Origin: Conus ventricosus
Taxonomy: Eukaryota > Mollusca > Gastropoda > Neogastropoda > Conidae
Length of the DNA: 64,000 nucleotides
NCBI GenBank assembly: GCA_018398815.1
Contig: CM031596.1
Location: 65,536,654-65,600,653 of the forward strand
Reading direction: 5' to 3'
Shown here piece after piece: positions 24,276-36,489 of this stretch. A model generated the notes under the pieces. The model was not told the origin of the DNA, did no database searches, and was given only the letters and a program-made list of their open reading frames with translations. Made by a program: the position numbers and the translations under genes. How positions within the stretch are numbered: position 1 is the stretch's first letter; the number at the start of each line of letters is the position of its first letter.

Positions 24276-26615
24276 CTAGCGGCAAAGGTCAGGAGGGAGG
24301 ACAGGATAGGAGCAGGGGCCTGAATGCTGGGAACAAAACAGATAAACTGGCAAGAAACACACACGGAGACACTGCAGTTCATTGTCTTTAGACATAAAAG
24401 TGGTCAAAGACCTACTTCAAACAGCGTCTGGACCAATACACAAATGTATCGCTAACCATCACACTGTTCCACACTCATGGAGTCAAGCAGAACCAATCAA
24501 TACACCTCTTTATCTGGCACTCTGCTGCCCTTTTAAAGATTGACAGGCACAGTGGAACACTGCCAGCCCTCATACCAGGAAATGGAAACATTCTGCTGCA
24601 AATCGATGTTCGCTGTTTGCATCACAAAGCCAATGATGTTTACGTCATCATTGGAGAAGCTGGCATCACACAGAAATTTTTGGGGGGTTAAAAACAAAAA
24701 ATTGTTGATCTGAATGTATGATATGATTGTTGTGGATGCTGAGGCATGCAACACCCTCTTGATGCCAATAATCAGTCTACCGGGGCAACATGTGGGTGTG
24801 AACTGGAGCACTGCAAACGTAATACGTATGAATAGGTAGGAAGGTGAGTGAATACAGGCATGAGGTAAAAAAACACACACAAAAACCCCAGAACAAATGT
24901 GGGTTAACAGCCTGCCAAACAAACAGAACAAACAAACGACAAGAAAGACACAAGTTATTTGGAACTCCATATCTTCCACAGGCAAGACAAACGAAAGTCA
25001 CAGAAAAAAAAGGCAACTAATCGTTATCTTGTCCCTTTTGTTTTTCTCGCCTTTCCGAAAACACAGGGCTGAAACGCCTTGCACCTGTTGGAGTTCAATT
25101 CATTTGGTGGGCCAATAGCCACTTTCGTTCTCTTATCATTGTCAAACCTGTGGCTTGCATTTTAACTATTTGTTTTGTGGCTGAGAATGTGTGTAAAACT
25201 AAAAGTCCATGGATACTTCAGGACTATATCCCCAAAACTGGTAGCTGGCAGTACTACAGAGCTCCTGCTTGGACCTTGTAAGTACATGTCAAGGAACCAC
25301 CAGTTACTCTCCCTCCCTGTCGGCCTCTCATTATAGCACTTACCGACATGGATTCTTTTTTTTTTACATTTCAGACCAAACATTTCTCTAAAACTGTCAA
25401 ATCTCTTACCCAATTTTTGAACACACTATTGTAATATCAATAAACAGTCAAATCTAGTCTTGTTTATTCAATATTATTTGAAAATAAAAAACTCTTCTTG
25501 TATACCTTAAAGAATTAAAACTTAAACTAAACAAAGTACTTGATGTCAACCAGAAGGAAAAGGTCAGTTTAAAAGATAGATACTTGGACGAAGAGAAGTT
25601 TGGAGCTTGATCACATGAAGATGTTGAATTTATATCACAAAATTTCAGTTGAATTCTGACATGCTGAAAGTCGTGTTATTTTACAACTGTTTTGAATTCA
25701 TTCACTTTACAATTAATATCATGGTGTAAGAAATTTCACAACACAGGCACTTAAGTAATGAAGATCACATGAACAGTATCTTATTTCTTGTTGCAGTCAG
25801 ATTTTGTTTTATAATAGTGCTTATACGTTTTATGTGATGTGTGAGAATCTTGTTGGGATCTAGAAGGAACAGTAGAAAAATTATTGATTAATGAAGAACA
25901 ACTCTTTATGTTGCTCTTGCGTAAATTTTAGTCCAGTGTATCTTTTTTTTCTTTTTTTTTTTAAATTTTGAAGTTAACAACATTTAAAACATACTTACGT
26001 CTCTAAACCCTTTTGTTATTTGTGACTATAATAAAAACTTATACTTAAAAAGAGTTTTTTTCCCTTTCAGTTTTTGTCAAGTATGCCGCTACAAAGCTGC
26101 TATTGTAATCTATTTGTAACTGATCGACAAAAAAGCCTTACAGAGCAGCTTATCTTAAACTTCTCTTTTACTCAGATTACCAGTATCACTGACAGGCATA
26201 GATCTGTCTTGGCCTGACTGACATCAGCTAATGTGACCTTTCTGACTGACATCGGTTCTGTGACAAATGAGACCAAGCGAAGCACAGTCTCTGAGCAGAG
26301 TCAATGAATGAATGGGAGTGTGTGTATCATCTGGGAGTCTGAAGTGCAAGAACTCAGCAGAACAAGAGTACCCTTTGTCTTCGTGTACTTGGGCCTACAT
26401 GTGTATTGCATGCTCTTCATGATGCCTGCTTGTCTTGGAGCCACAAAACCTTATCGCACATAAGTTTGCTGAATTGCCTCCACTGTTACAAGTGATGATC
26501 AGTGACTGCTTCTCTCTAAGTATCACTATAAATAACATTCACTGGTCTTACCATGCAGTGGCAATATGTGATCAAATTTTGAAGCTCCATCTCTATCCAG
26601 TAGTTGTCACTAAAA

Positions 26616-26648
<33 letters not shown>

Positions 26649-27664
26649 CAACAAATCGATGTAAAGACTGAAAATCATCTGGATGCAGCAACATAAGATG
26701 GATAAAGAGGGAGGGCAAAAAAAAAAGGTGGACACTTTGGCCTGGTGCTGTTGATTTTTTTGTTTTAAAAGCTGAAATCTGACGTTTTCTGGCACTTCAA
26801 TTATCATTTTTCAACAGAAAATGCATAACAATAAAAGGTGAATCAATCAACATTATAGAGAAGTGCACAATGGGAAGCATTCATAACAAACATTCTTTCA
26901 CATTGAGCTGTTACCAAAAAGAAAATGTTTTGGACAAGCACACCAACCACACAAATCCAATCTTTCTTTTCATGCCCAGGTACAGGTACATTTTAAGTGT
27001 TGACAGCAATAGACTGTTCTAGTTCCAGCTGGAACTGACCAACCGCTCATTTTCAAACGTTAACTTTATCATTGGATAAAAAAACATGACATCAACAATT
27101 TTGTGTCAACAAAGCTTTGTTTTCTTTAAATTGCTATCCTATTGAAAAATTTTGTCAAATTTAACGCTACCATACTCATGCTTTGTCAAACTGAAAAAAT
27201 AAAACCAGTTGCATAGCTTTCTGTGCTATAAAAATCTTTTTTTTTAAATAATTTTTTGAAGTCAGGGTTTCACTGGTAATCAAAACATTCTTATTGCCAC
27301 ATTTTTGGCCTGCCCTGGAGTAACCTGCTAACCTTTAGTATCTTAATTCTGTTTTAACCATATGTCCATGAAATCCATCTTGTCAAGGTTATGTGCTTTA
27401 GATGGTAGCCATGTACAAGCCAAACCTACACAGCTGGTTACCTGAACTGGTTTTGTCATTCATAAGGTGCTTTCTAACTTTGGATTCCAGGTCAGCAGCA
27501 CAGCCTGGTAGTCCCGACATTACGGTGGTCTGTGAAACAATCTGACTGATCCAGAGAACTGTTTTTGCATACACAGTGTCAACACAATACCACATAAAAT
27601 GACAAGTTCTATGCAGCAACTCCCGTCTCTGTGTTCTTGTTGTTTTTCTGCTTTTTGGTTCCCA

Positions 27665-27695
<31 letters not shown>

Positions 27696-29502
27696 ACTCC
27701 TTCCCTTCTCTCTCCGCCAGCCATGGTGCTGTATTGTTTGCAGCCGCACTTGCGGCAGGATTTTGTTACAGCTCTGGCGCCAGTCCTTGTTTACAGTTCG
27801 TCTCAGTTAACACGTCAGTCCACAGAACGTAACATAACAGCAGCATAAACTTCTTTCTTAAACACGTCTACAGAAAGAAACAAAAAACTGGCAAATGTTT
27901 TGCAAACAAAACAAGATTTTTCTTAAAAGGCTGAAAGCGTTCCCTGAAGCAAAAAGGAACGTTCTTCCACATGTCTTCATTGACGCAATGAAAGCATGTA
28001 GCGCAGAGCGGAGGGGTATTGTTTGAGAAAGGGGAATGAAGGCAGGGAGGAGTATTAAAGAGAGAGAGAGAGAGAGAGGGTGCAAAAGAGAGAGAGAGGG
28101 TGCGGGAAGGAGGGAAAGGGGAGAGAAGGAGGCATGAGGGGCTTGAAGTAGAAAGACCATTCAATTGGGGAAAAACAAACTTCATTCACAGACATGTGTT
28201 GTCACCCTTTCTTGTTGTTGTTTTTTTAAAGTTCATGTTCTTGTAACATTTAATGTTACGGAAGGGAAACCTTAGTAAAAGTTACGCTAAAAAAAAAACG
28301 GACAAGTAAATTATGTCTGATTAATCTAGGGTAGACATATAATGCCTGACCATGACACTGCTACTTTAGTAACCAGTGCTAACCAAGTCCATAATTATAT
28401 GGTGAAGTAGAATAAACCTCATTTAATCATATGCAGCAATCAAACAAATTCTCACTAAACAAGGATAACTAATCTACATGACAGGTCAAATGGAACAGAC
28501 TTTCTCCGCCCCCATAGCATCAGTTCTGATGCCAGCCCATTTCTGCAGAGCTGCAACTGGTCATGAAAGATGTGAGGTCCTCAGAGAAATAAGACTGACA
28601 GGACTTCTGTCTTTGTCAATTTTCACCATCATTGACTTAATCATCATACCAACACCATTGCTTCAACCTTCTGGATCATTAGTCATGATTATCAGTGTCA
28701 TTCCGTAGGCTGCAGGATGCTATGCTTTATTCAACAGACCATGATGTTGAACTTTCAGTTAATACTGAAGTTCGGAGGACCTTTATTTCTATGCCGATTT
28801 TTACCTTTGTATGGCAGTGCAAAAAGGCCAATAATAGCATGCAGTCTTAAGATTGCAACTATTTGTTCTCAGTGTTCCATTTTCAATTTTGTTCTTCCAG
28901 ATCAGCACTGCATTTTTCCACTGAAAGCTGCCATGGAACAGTCATGATCAAGCTCTACTGACTTCAAAGATTATTCTAAATATGGAAATGTGCTGCTGCA
29001 CCCTCCTGTCTTGCCTTCCAAAAACTGCCAATCATGTAACAGGGACCAGAGAGAAACTGGGGCTATTCCAAAATGGATTTGCTGTAGACCTTCTGAAAGA
29101 CTGGTTGAAAACATATCTGAGCTAATATGATGGATATATGTAAGTGGAATGCTTTTGTTGTAAATGAACCATCTGGACCATAACCGACCACAAGAGTCAA
29201 GTTAAGGACTGGCTGAACAGTGTACATCAGTGTGAATGGACAATAACAACAACTACAACAAATCAAAGGGGAAAAAAAGTAAAGGGGTCCTATAATCTAA
29301 TACTTTTAATTAATCCATTATAATCATTTATCATACCTAACCATTCTGAGGGCACAAGAGCCACAAAATATAAATGACTCAACAATGAGCATGCAGACTG
29401 TGATGTCAAACCTAGTCAGAAAAAAAAAAGACATTTGCTTGAGTGATAGAAGAAAAAAATGTAAGTGAGACAGACAGACACTGAGACAGAAACAACCCTT
29501 AC

Positions 29503-29611
29503 CTTCTTCTGCTAAGTCTTTATTGATGACCAGCTTGCCATGGCGAAGGTAGTTGAGGACAGGACCAAAATACATGGGGTCTCTGTCAATCAGGTAGGCT
29601 CCACTTCCATC
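29503..29611 (-). CDS. KCTD2/5/17-like protein, exon 2
   Basis: The minus strand reads an AAACAG acceptor and then the central BTB (T1-like) segment [20 protein letters not shown] followed by [16 protein letters not shown] and a GTAAGG donor. [18 protein letters not shown] is the hallmark of KCTD BTB domains, and the NKDLAEEG end is specific to the KCTD2/5/17 group. 109 nt, frame intact. Proteins of this group form pentamers and serve as substrate adaptors for Cullin-3 ubiquitin ligases (family knowledge). Confidence 0.95.
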
Positions 29612-29749
29612 CTGTTTAGTTTTAGTTTTTTTTAAAGCAAAAAATACAAACTGTTAAAAAAAAAATGGAAACAATACAATATGTGTATATGTATTAAAAA
29701 TCTGACTGGTTGTAACAGAAAAATGTCAAAATCATGGGTATATGTTAAT

Positions 29750-29751
<2 letters not shown>

Positions 29752-29816
<65 letters not shown>

Positions 29817-29846
29817 CACACACATGTATGTGTGTGTATATAATAT

Positions 29847-29877
<31 letters not shown>

Positions 29878-29892
29878 GGGGGCGCACTTGTG

Positions 29893-29946
<54 letters not shown>

Positions 29947-30138
29947 GTATGTGTGTGTGTGTGTCTGTGTGTGTGACTGTGTGTGTGTATAAGTCAAGTA
30001 AGTCAAGTGTCTGTCTATGTGTTGTGTCTTTCTGACGCAGTGACACACAGAGTATGTGTGCATGTGTGCGAGCATGTATGTATGTGTGCGTGCGTGCATG
30101 TGTGTGTAAGTGCATGCGTGTGCACATGCACGTGCACG

Positions 30139-30211
<73 letters not shown>

Positions 30212-30232
30212 GCATGCGCACGTGTGTATCTC

Positions 30233-30298
<66 letters not shown>

Positions 30299-30305
30299 TG
30301 TGTGC

Positions 30306-30361
<56 letters not shown>
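29752..30361. repeat. 600-bp GT-rich microsatellite block with G-tract
   Basis: Almost continuous (GT)n with short CGCG, GCAT and CTGT interruptions and a 22-base G-run at 29,861-29,882. It begins only 140 bp inside intron 1 from exon 2. Confidence 0.98.
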
Positions 30362-30362
<1 letters not shown>

Positions 30363-30549
30363 ACGGTGCAAAAAAAAATCATTTGAATGGTTCCATGGAA
30401 AATCCAACTGGTGATCAGTACCAGCAGTTTATATTTTCCTCAGTTTAATTTCTTTTCAAAATGGTGATTTACCTGCTGTGGGCAGTTGCTTGTTCACAGC
30501 CATCATGAATGATACAATGGCAGAATAGCAAGTTGCTTGAGGTCATCAT

Positions 30550-31175
30550 AATATTTAGGTGGTATAAATTATAATATGCACTTTGTATGCATACCATCTC
30601 CCACTCCCTGTATCCAAGTATTTAGGTGGTATAATGCATGTACTTTGTATGCATACCATCTTCCACTCCCTGTATTGAAGTATTTAGGGGTATAATGTAT
30701 GTACTTTGTATGCATACCATCTCCCACTCCCTGTATCCAAGTATTTAGGTGGTATAATGTATGTACTTTGTATGCATACCATCTCCCACTCCCTTTATCC
30801 AAGTATTTAGGTGGTATAATGTATGTACTTTGTATGCATACCATCTCCCACTCCCTGTATCCAAGTATTTAGGTGGTATAATGTATGTACTTTGTATGCA
30901 CACCATCTCCCACTCCCTGTATCCAAGTATTTAGGTGGTATAATGTATGTACTTTGTATGCATACCATCTCCCACTCCCTGTATCCAAGTATTTAGGTGG
31001 TATAATGTATGTACTTTGTATGCATACCATCTCCCACTCCCTGTATCCAAGTATTTAGGTGGTATAATGCATGTACTTTGTATGCATACCATCTCCCACT
31101 CCCTGTATCCAAGTATTTAGGTGGTATAATGTATGTACTTTGTATGCACACCATCTCCCACTCCCTGTATCCAAC
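30550..31175. repeat. 62-bp minisatellite
   Basis: Ten copies of a unit of about 62 bp containing TATTTAGGTGGTATAATG, TACTTTGTATGCATACCATC and TCCCACTCCCTGTATCC. The copies are more than 95 percent alike by eye. The unit is not a multiple of three. Confidence 0.95.
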
Positions 31176-31429
31176 TTTATCACACAGCAACACTATTGGC
31201 CCATTACTTCTTCTTCTTCCTACACTATCCTTAATAATGGAAACTTAATTATTTCAAATAAGATCTTCAGAATATGAATGCCCCATATACTTTAAAAAAA
31301 ATACATTAAATATTTGAAACAAAAACAAAAACAAAAAAAGTTTCAAACAATACAACAATTGGCATCAACATATTTTTCTTCTGAAATAAATCTAGTTGCA
31401 AAGCGAGACGACTGCAGGCGGAAATCTAA

Positions 31430-31532
31430 ACAAATCTTAAATAAATGTTAGCGAACCGCCCAGAGAACGTGGACAAACGAGTCGTTTGTCCACGTTCTCT
31501 GGGCGGTTCACTAACATTTATTTAAGATTTGT
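31430..31532. repeat. near-perfect 103-bp palindrome (hairpin)
   Basis: Two 51-nt arms (31,430-31,480 and 31,482-31,532) are reverse complements with one mismatch and a single-base centre at 31,481. The centre reads CGTGGACAAACGA / g / TCGTTTGTCCACG. The direct repeat TCTGAAATAAA lies outside the structure (31,380-31,389 and 31,533-31,542). A foldback MITE or a source of hairpin RNA would both fit. No protein is encoded. Confidence 0.93.
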
Positions 31533-32416
31533 TCTGAAATAAAGTTTTACCATATTTTTTTTCCCATTTACTTGTTTGTTCGTGGGTTTTTTTTTATGAA
31601 ACAAGATAACTGCTGTATAATTAACGAATGTGAATCATAACAATTATTTGTAAGTGTTCATTTTGCAGATTGCATGCTATGGATACTTTCCTTCTCTATG
31701 CTTGCAGTGACCAATTCTCATAGTCAGTTTTAATCATTCAAAATTGATTTTTCCCTTGAAGCACTGTGACAAGCTGCTGATAAAGCTTTCAGTCAAACTG
31801 CTGTTCTACAAAATTCTGACTCTCTAACACAATTCCTCTGACATAATATGCAAGCAATATTACATGCCTGCATCTCAGTCATCATCTGTCAGTCTCAATG
31901 TGCATCTTAGCTTAAATCCATCGCAACAGTAATAAACAATAATAAATTAAGTATATATTTCTATGATGTTATATATATATGAAATATGTTTTCTGGTGCA
32001 TGCTCACACATGCTATCTCTGAGGGAAAAAAATCAATAGTAAAGACTCAGTCAATCTGTGACATACTGGTGCCAAATGAATAATTTCTAAAGGTGATACT
32101 GAAAGGACAAAATCATTAAGATAATTCCTGACAGACTCATAAATGATACATGTTTGTATTGATTCAGCAGCATCACTCGGTCATCTGTGATTGGCGTTCA
32201 TCATGTGGGTGTGTCTGCCCTGCATCAAACAAATCTCCCTTCAACCATCTCTGCCGCTGTATTTATAGCAATAATGATTACTGCTGTCACGCAACCTCTG
32301 TGTGTCTTGCACAGCTCAACAGGGTAACCAACATTTCTAGTTTCCAAAGCAGCTGGGAACCTTCGTTACGCAGATGCTAAAATAAGCCCTGATCGATAAT
32401 TCCACACAGTACTTAC

Positions 32417-32650
32417 CTTGGCAGTGTTCAGATCTGGTTCTTCTTGGATTAACCTGTATAGGAATGATTTCGGGTCCCTTCCAAGCGTTGTACGCGTGGT
32501 CATGAAAGTTGTTCCCCCAACGTTGAGCTTCACCCATTCGTTTTTGCCTTTCCGCAGTTTTGTGATGTCTATTTCAGCGTTGTTACTCAGACCCACTTCG
32601 AAATCCATGGGATCTGCAATCGACTTAACCACTCCGTTCTTATTCTCCAT
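32417..32650 (-). CDS. KCTD2/5/17-like protein, exon 1 (BTB N-terminus)
   Basis: 78 codons from ATG at 32,648-32,650 to a GTAAGT donor at 32,416. A variable 38-residue N-terminus is followed by the start of the BTB/T1 domain, [20 protein letters not shown] then DPKSFLYRL. This is the signature of KCTD2/5/17, E3 adaptors for Cullin-3. An in-frame ATG nine codons upstream (32,677) is possible, but the downstream one is preferred because the extra residues (LLWLPDCP) do not look like the family. The whole gene (exons at 29,503, 19,810, 17,816, 13,954 and 11,521) would give about 228 aa, close to the 234 aa of human KCTD5. It is head to head with ATP5PD. Confidence 0.93.
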
Positions 32651-32856
32651 AGGGCAGTCTGGCAACCACAATAACAATCAAGGTAGTGGCACAGACAAAC
32701 AGAAGCTGTGATTTACAAGAAATCACCCAGGCGAGTAAAGGATAGCAGATAAAAGATTTTCAAGTAGGCATTTTGGCTTGGATACTCTCACGGAATCTCG
32801 CGGAAGTAGGCATACGAGAGCTGAAAAAGGAAGCCGAGTTGTCTGCTGCAAGCAAA
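32651..32856. promoter_or_regulatory. bidirectional promoter between KCTD and ATP5PD
   Basis: Only 206 bp separate the two start codons, which point away from each other. Both transcripts must therefore initiate here or within the first exons. There is no obvious TATA box in a suitable place. A TCTCGCGG motif near 32,796-32,803 resembles the TCTCGCGAGA element common in housekeeping bidirectional promoters, but it is only a partial match. Confidence 0.7.
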
Positions 32857-32978
32857 ATGGCTGCCAAAAGAATCGCGAGGTCAGCAGTCGACTGGGCTGC
32901 TTTCAAAGATCGTGTTCCACCACGACAGCAAGAATTTTTTAGAGCTTTCAAAGCCAAGAATGACAACTTCATAAACAA
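32857..32978 (+). CDS. ATP5PD: mitochondrial ATP synthase subunit d, exon 1
   Basis: ATG in AAAATGG context opens MAAKRIARSAVDWAAFKDRV followed by PPRQQEFFRAFKAKND, the N-terminus of F1Fo ATP synthase subunit d. The fly protein begins with a very similar MAARRIA..(I/V)(N/D)W pattern. Subunit d is part of the peripheral stalk that holds F1 against rotation on the matrix side of the inner membrane. An in-frame upstream ATG at 32,773 would add 28 residues, but the conserved family start supports 32,857. The exon ends at a GTAAGC donor in phase 2. Confidence 0.93.
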
Positions 32979-33289
32979 GTAAGCACATTGTGCTCTGTGT
33001 ATTTTCTTCTGTCAGATAATGACGGTTACCTAGTACGACGAATTGACCTGTCCAATGTCATTGGAAGGAGTCGCGAATCAAGGAGAATACTGAGAGGGAT
33101 TGTGAGTGTGAGGGACAAGAAGTTATAGGCCTAGGGGTTGCTGGTTTGAACAAAGAAGTGGAGATTGTGGGATGGGGGTGAGGTTAAATGGAAATGGATA
33201 GAAGCTACACTAATCAGGAATCCACAAAGCTGTGTGCGTTTGTGTGTGTGAGAGAGAGAGAATGAGGATGAATTAAGATGATGCTACGG

Positions 33290-33596
33290 ATTTCCATTTC
33301 GGTCTGAGACTACATGGCAGAGCTGTATTCTATGCTTCCTTTCATAACATATCCCGGTGTCAACCAGGCCCGAGAGATACAGGCACCTGCAGTGTTGGTC
33401 AGGAAATTTGAAACGCATCCATGAAGTGGATGAAACTCGACTGTGTGGTCCCAGTCTTCCCAACTGAGTCTGCAGCAAACTCAACTCAGGGTAGGAGCCG
33501 GTCGGGGCAGAAAAACCCACATGACTGATGGGATTCAAATCCACGACCTCCCAGCCAGGAGTCCACGACGCTAACCACTTCGCCACGGTGGCCGGT
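33290..33596 (-). mobile_element. second tRNA-derived SINE family copy
   Basis: Read on the minus strand, the element starts near 33,596 with a tRNA-like head. It has an A box (GTGGCGAAGTGGTTAGCGT) and a B box (GTGGATTTGAATCCC), and about 230 bp of body follow. The head differs from the SINE at 20,551, so this is a different family. No clear poly-A tail or target duplication was seen, so its exact lower boundary is approximate. Confidence 0.75.
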
Positions 33597-33727
33597 GGTC
33601 CTCTTGGTTCTTTCTCAGACATTGATTAATTACTAGTTCCATTCACAGTAAAACTGTAAAACTGAGATATATTTTTTAAAAACTATCTTACAGTTTGACA
33701 GCAAAGCATTTCAAAAGATGCTCAAAA

Positions 33728-33746
33728 CACACACATTAAAACACAC

Positions 33747-33791
<45 letters not shown>

Positions 33792-33810
33792 ACACAATAC
33801 ACACACAGAG
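33728..33810. repeat. (CA)n microsatellite
   Basis: CA run with minor interruptions at both ends. Confidence 0.95.
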
Positions 33811-35331
33811 AGCAAAATTAAGTATTTTGGAGTTAGAAAATAAGGCTTTGGCAAAGTCTTTCCTGAAACTGACTACACATTCATGCATGATCAACAGCTA
33901 GAAATACATCTGAGCAAAATTTGTAGACAGTGGTTTGGATGTACAGCAATATTCAAAGAGTAAGAGTGCTGAACTTTTTTGACCCATGGTCTGACGTTTG
34001 ATGGACTGTCCAGGTGAGAACTAGAACTGAAAGCATAGACAGTGTTTGAATATAGTCACTCAATTGCAACAGGCGAGTGCAATATGGAAGTGAGTGAGTG
34101 GATTTTAAAACTGAATAGCCCTTAGTGTACTTGAAAATTTGCGGTCTGCACTGATAGTTTTTCTCTGATTATTTCTGAACATTTAGTGCTTCCATTTGAG
34201 TCTGAAATAGCTGTTGACTTAATCATTCTCACTTGTCAAGCTGCTGTGCTCGAAGCTGATACAATTTGAATAAATCTGCTCATTCTGAAAAGATTTGTTT
34301 GTTTTCATTTGAAAAGCTTTCATCTGAACATCTGTTACTATAGTTACATTGTATATGTCATTCATAAGAAGTGGTTGCAGCCGAAGATGTGCTCTGAAAG
34401 TGTTGATAGTAATGATATTGGGTTATATACACACATTTTCTGTCTTCCTTATTCTGTGTTCTATTCTTCATTCTACATGGTGTTAGAATTTTGCCTGTTG
34501 TCCAACAGATGTGCTCTGAAAATGTTGATGGTAATAATGTTTGGAAAACTTCACATAAGCTACAAACATATATATTCTTCCAAAATTTGTTACATTTTTA
34601 TTCTCAAGTCATCTCAAGAGTCCACACCTTTGGAGCAGTTTGATCCCGGGATGATCCATGAATACTAATTTACTCTGTTTATATGTTCCTGTAAAGAACT
34701 TTTCCATCCATGTCATTTTTAAGACATGCGTAAAAACTTCAATGTCAGGAAAACCTAGACCACCATTGTCACTGTTATGAACTGAATATTTTCTTTTTAT
34801 CTCATTGTTTTGTTGTTGTTGTTGTTGTTTTATCCCATATGAATTTGAAACACGTTTTTATTGTGTAATAAAATAAATTTTTGTGTGAATTGGTTGTAAT
34901 GGCTCAGTGTCACAGGTGTGACATAATCCCAGACAGCTTATGAACAGTACTTGACTTAATAATTTGGTGTCATACACTGTACCTACCTTGTCAAACTGTT
35001 GACAGCTGTGGCCAGAGTTAAGATTTTCTGACTAATGCAATACTACTTACAAAGATCCTCTGCAAAACATCTCATAAGCAAGCTGTACCACAACCATCAG
35101 TTTAGTCCTTCTGTAAAGATTGCACAAGAGAATGTCACCATGTTTTTTTTCTGTCTTGTTTAGCTTTTCATGACATGAGATCTGATTGTTGCTTATTTTC
35201 ATTTGTTATTGTCCACCAATATGCATTTGTATTATTTCACAAACTTGGCAACTTGTTATCTGCTTGCAAATGTTAAGATTTTGGACAATGCTATTGATTT
35301 GTTTTTCTTTTTCACTTTTTTTTTATTCCAG

Positions 35332-35428
35332 AGTCCATCAGTTTCCTGAAGAGCTGCCCAAAATTGACTTTGCTTACTACAAGGCCAGACTGCCCAACCC
35401 AGCTGTTGCAGATCAGTTCCAGAAATCT
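35332..35428 (+). CDS. ATP5PD: mitochondrial ATP synthase subunit d, exon 2
   Basis: Follows a T-rich tract and a CAG acceptor. Translation gives VHQFPEELPKIDFAYYKARL then PNPAVADQFQKS, matching the family motif P.IDWA.YK..(V/L)..(A/G).VD.F.K. It ends at GTAAGT. With exon 1 it makes 219 nt, exactly 73 codons, frame intact. Confidence 0.95.
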
Positions 35429-35526
35429 GTAAGTGATTTTTTTTTTATATAGTTTACTTACATTTCAGGCTAGGACACCATTGTTCTGACTTGCCTGGTG
35501 GGCAGGTAGACAATGTTTTTACCTAG

Positions 35527-35562
35527 GTAAGATAAGATAATGTTGCTTATAGCCCAGCCAAA
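35527..35562. repeat. short dispersed motif, copy 1 of 3
   Basis: GATAATGTTGCTTATAGCCC followed by AGCC recurs at 40,988 and, more diverged, at 63,917. Confidence 0.6.
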
Positions 35563-36084
35563 TGTTTTTACCTGTTCACTTTTGCAAAGCCACCTACTTA
35601 CCAATCAGGTTATATGATTATATTTGATCAGGTACTAAATGATGAAGAAACAGGAAAACACAATTTACAATAGTCTGCCATTTTGACAATGGATGGCCCA
35701 GACTAGACAGCCTGTGTGCTCCACTCTTATTGGCCAGTGCTTTCTGACCAACCAGTCATTTGACGTCATTCATCATGACATCAGTGAAATAAACAGCAAC
35801 TTAGAATGGAAGTGTTTTGGAGTGAGATTGCCAGCTGTCACGATGATTATACAATATTGGCAATAGAGCATGTATTTCTCTTCAGCAGATGTTTGAAAAG
35901 TATTGCTCTTGCTGGCGAGCAGGTGGCAGCATTCAGCACATGCCCAACACAAGTGATCTTGTTTCCCCTGGCAGTTGTTGCTGTCCTGTCATGCAAATGA
36001 ATCTGCTGTAAATTGGTGTTTGTTTGCCATGATTGTTATTGTCATTATTAATTTGACATGTAAATCATGTATGTAATTTATTCA

Positions 36085-36232
36085 AGATCTCTTAAGGTAT
36101 TTTCATATTAGGATTTACTTCTGAGTTATTAGATGTCTGTTTAATACGGACACAGCTGCCCAACAGCTCAAAGCAGAAGGTGTCGCATTTTGACATTTTA
36201 AATGTAATGTTCCAGATTTAAGTATAGCAGTT
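36085..36232. repeat. local direct duplication, left copy
   Basis: About 150 bp beginning TTAAGGTATTTTCATATTAG recurs at 36,490-36,640 in the same orientation, with about 15 percent divergence by eye. The copies are separated by 257 bp. The duplication is intronic and non-coding. Confidence 0.85.
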
Positions 36233-36489
36233 GAAGAGATCTTGAAATATACTCTCAAAAAAGATTTAATCAATTGTGCTTGTTGGATACCATGTAAGAG
36301 AAGGATCAATACTTTTGTCAGACTTCTGTGAAAACTTGTTTTTAAACAGTCGTCAGTGTTCACCTATGCCTTCTCTTTAGCAATCTTCTGTCATTTAAAA
36401 ACAAAGCAGGTGCACTTTAAAACAAGAAGTCTGTGTCATTAAAGAGCTTGAAAATAAGAATTTGACACAACAGCAGAGATGTACTTTAT

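Larger units (their letters stand above)
19902..29502 (-). other. KCTD intron 2 (9.6 kb)
   Basis: Large intron with a complete SINE (20,551-20,952), a dispersed-repeat copy (22,067-22,190), CA microsatellites (22,978-23,020 and 23,161-23,210), a GA/GACA block (23,998-24,275), a TA run (26,620-26,642) and poly-C (27,667-27,696). Elsewhere the DNA is AT-rich, and I recognise no exon on either strand. Confidence 0.75.
29612..32416 (-). other. KCTD intron 1
   Basis: Contains a 600-bp GT block (29,752-30,361), a 62-bp minisatellite (30,550-31,175) and a 103-bp palindrome (31,430-31,532). The remaining 31,540-32,416 is unremarkable AT-rich DNA. Confidence 0.8.
32979..35331 (+). other. ATP5PD intron 1
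   Basis: Contains an antisense SINE (33,290-33,596) and a CA microsatellite (33,728-33,810). A short diverged duplication carries GATGTGCTCTGAAA.TGTTGAT (34,387 and 34,509). Otherwise AT-rich unique DNA. Confidence 0.75.

Noticed and set aside
29681..30414. Long open frames of Cys/Val or His/Thr across GT/CA blocks here and at 5.2-5.5, 15.6-16.2, 19.4-19.8 and 63.2-63.7 kb
   Set aside because: They are translations of dinucleotide repeats, open on both strands at once, without any independent coding signal.
30550..31175. CRISPR-like regular repeats
   Set aside because: The 62-bp units are contiguous, with no unique spacers, so this is a eukaryotic minisatellite.
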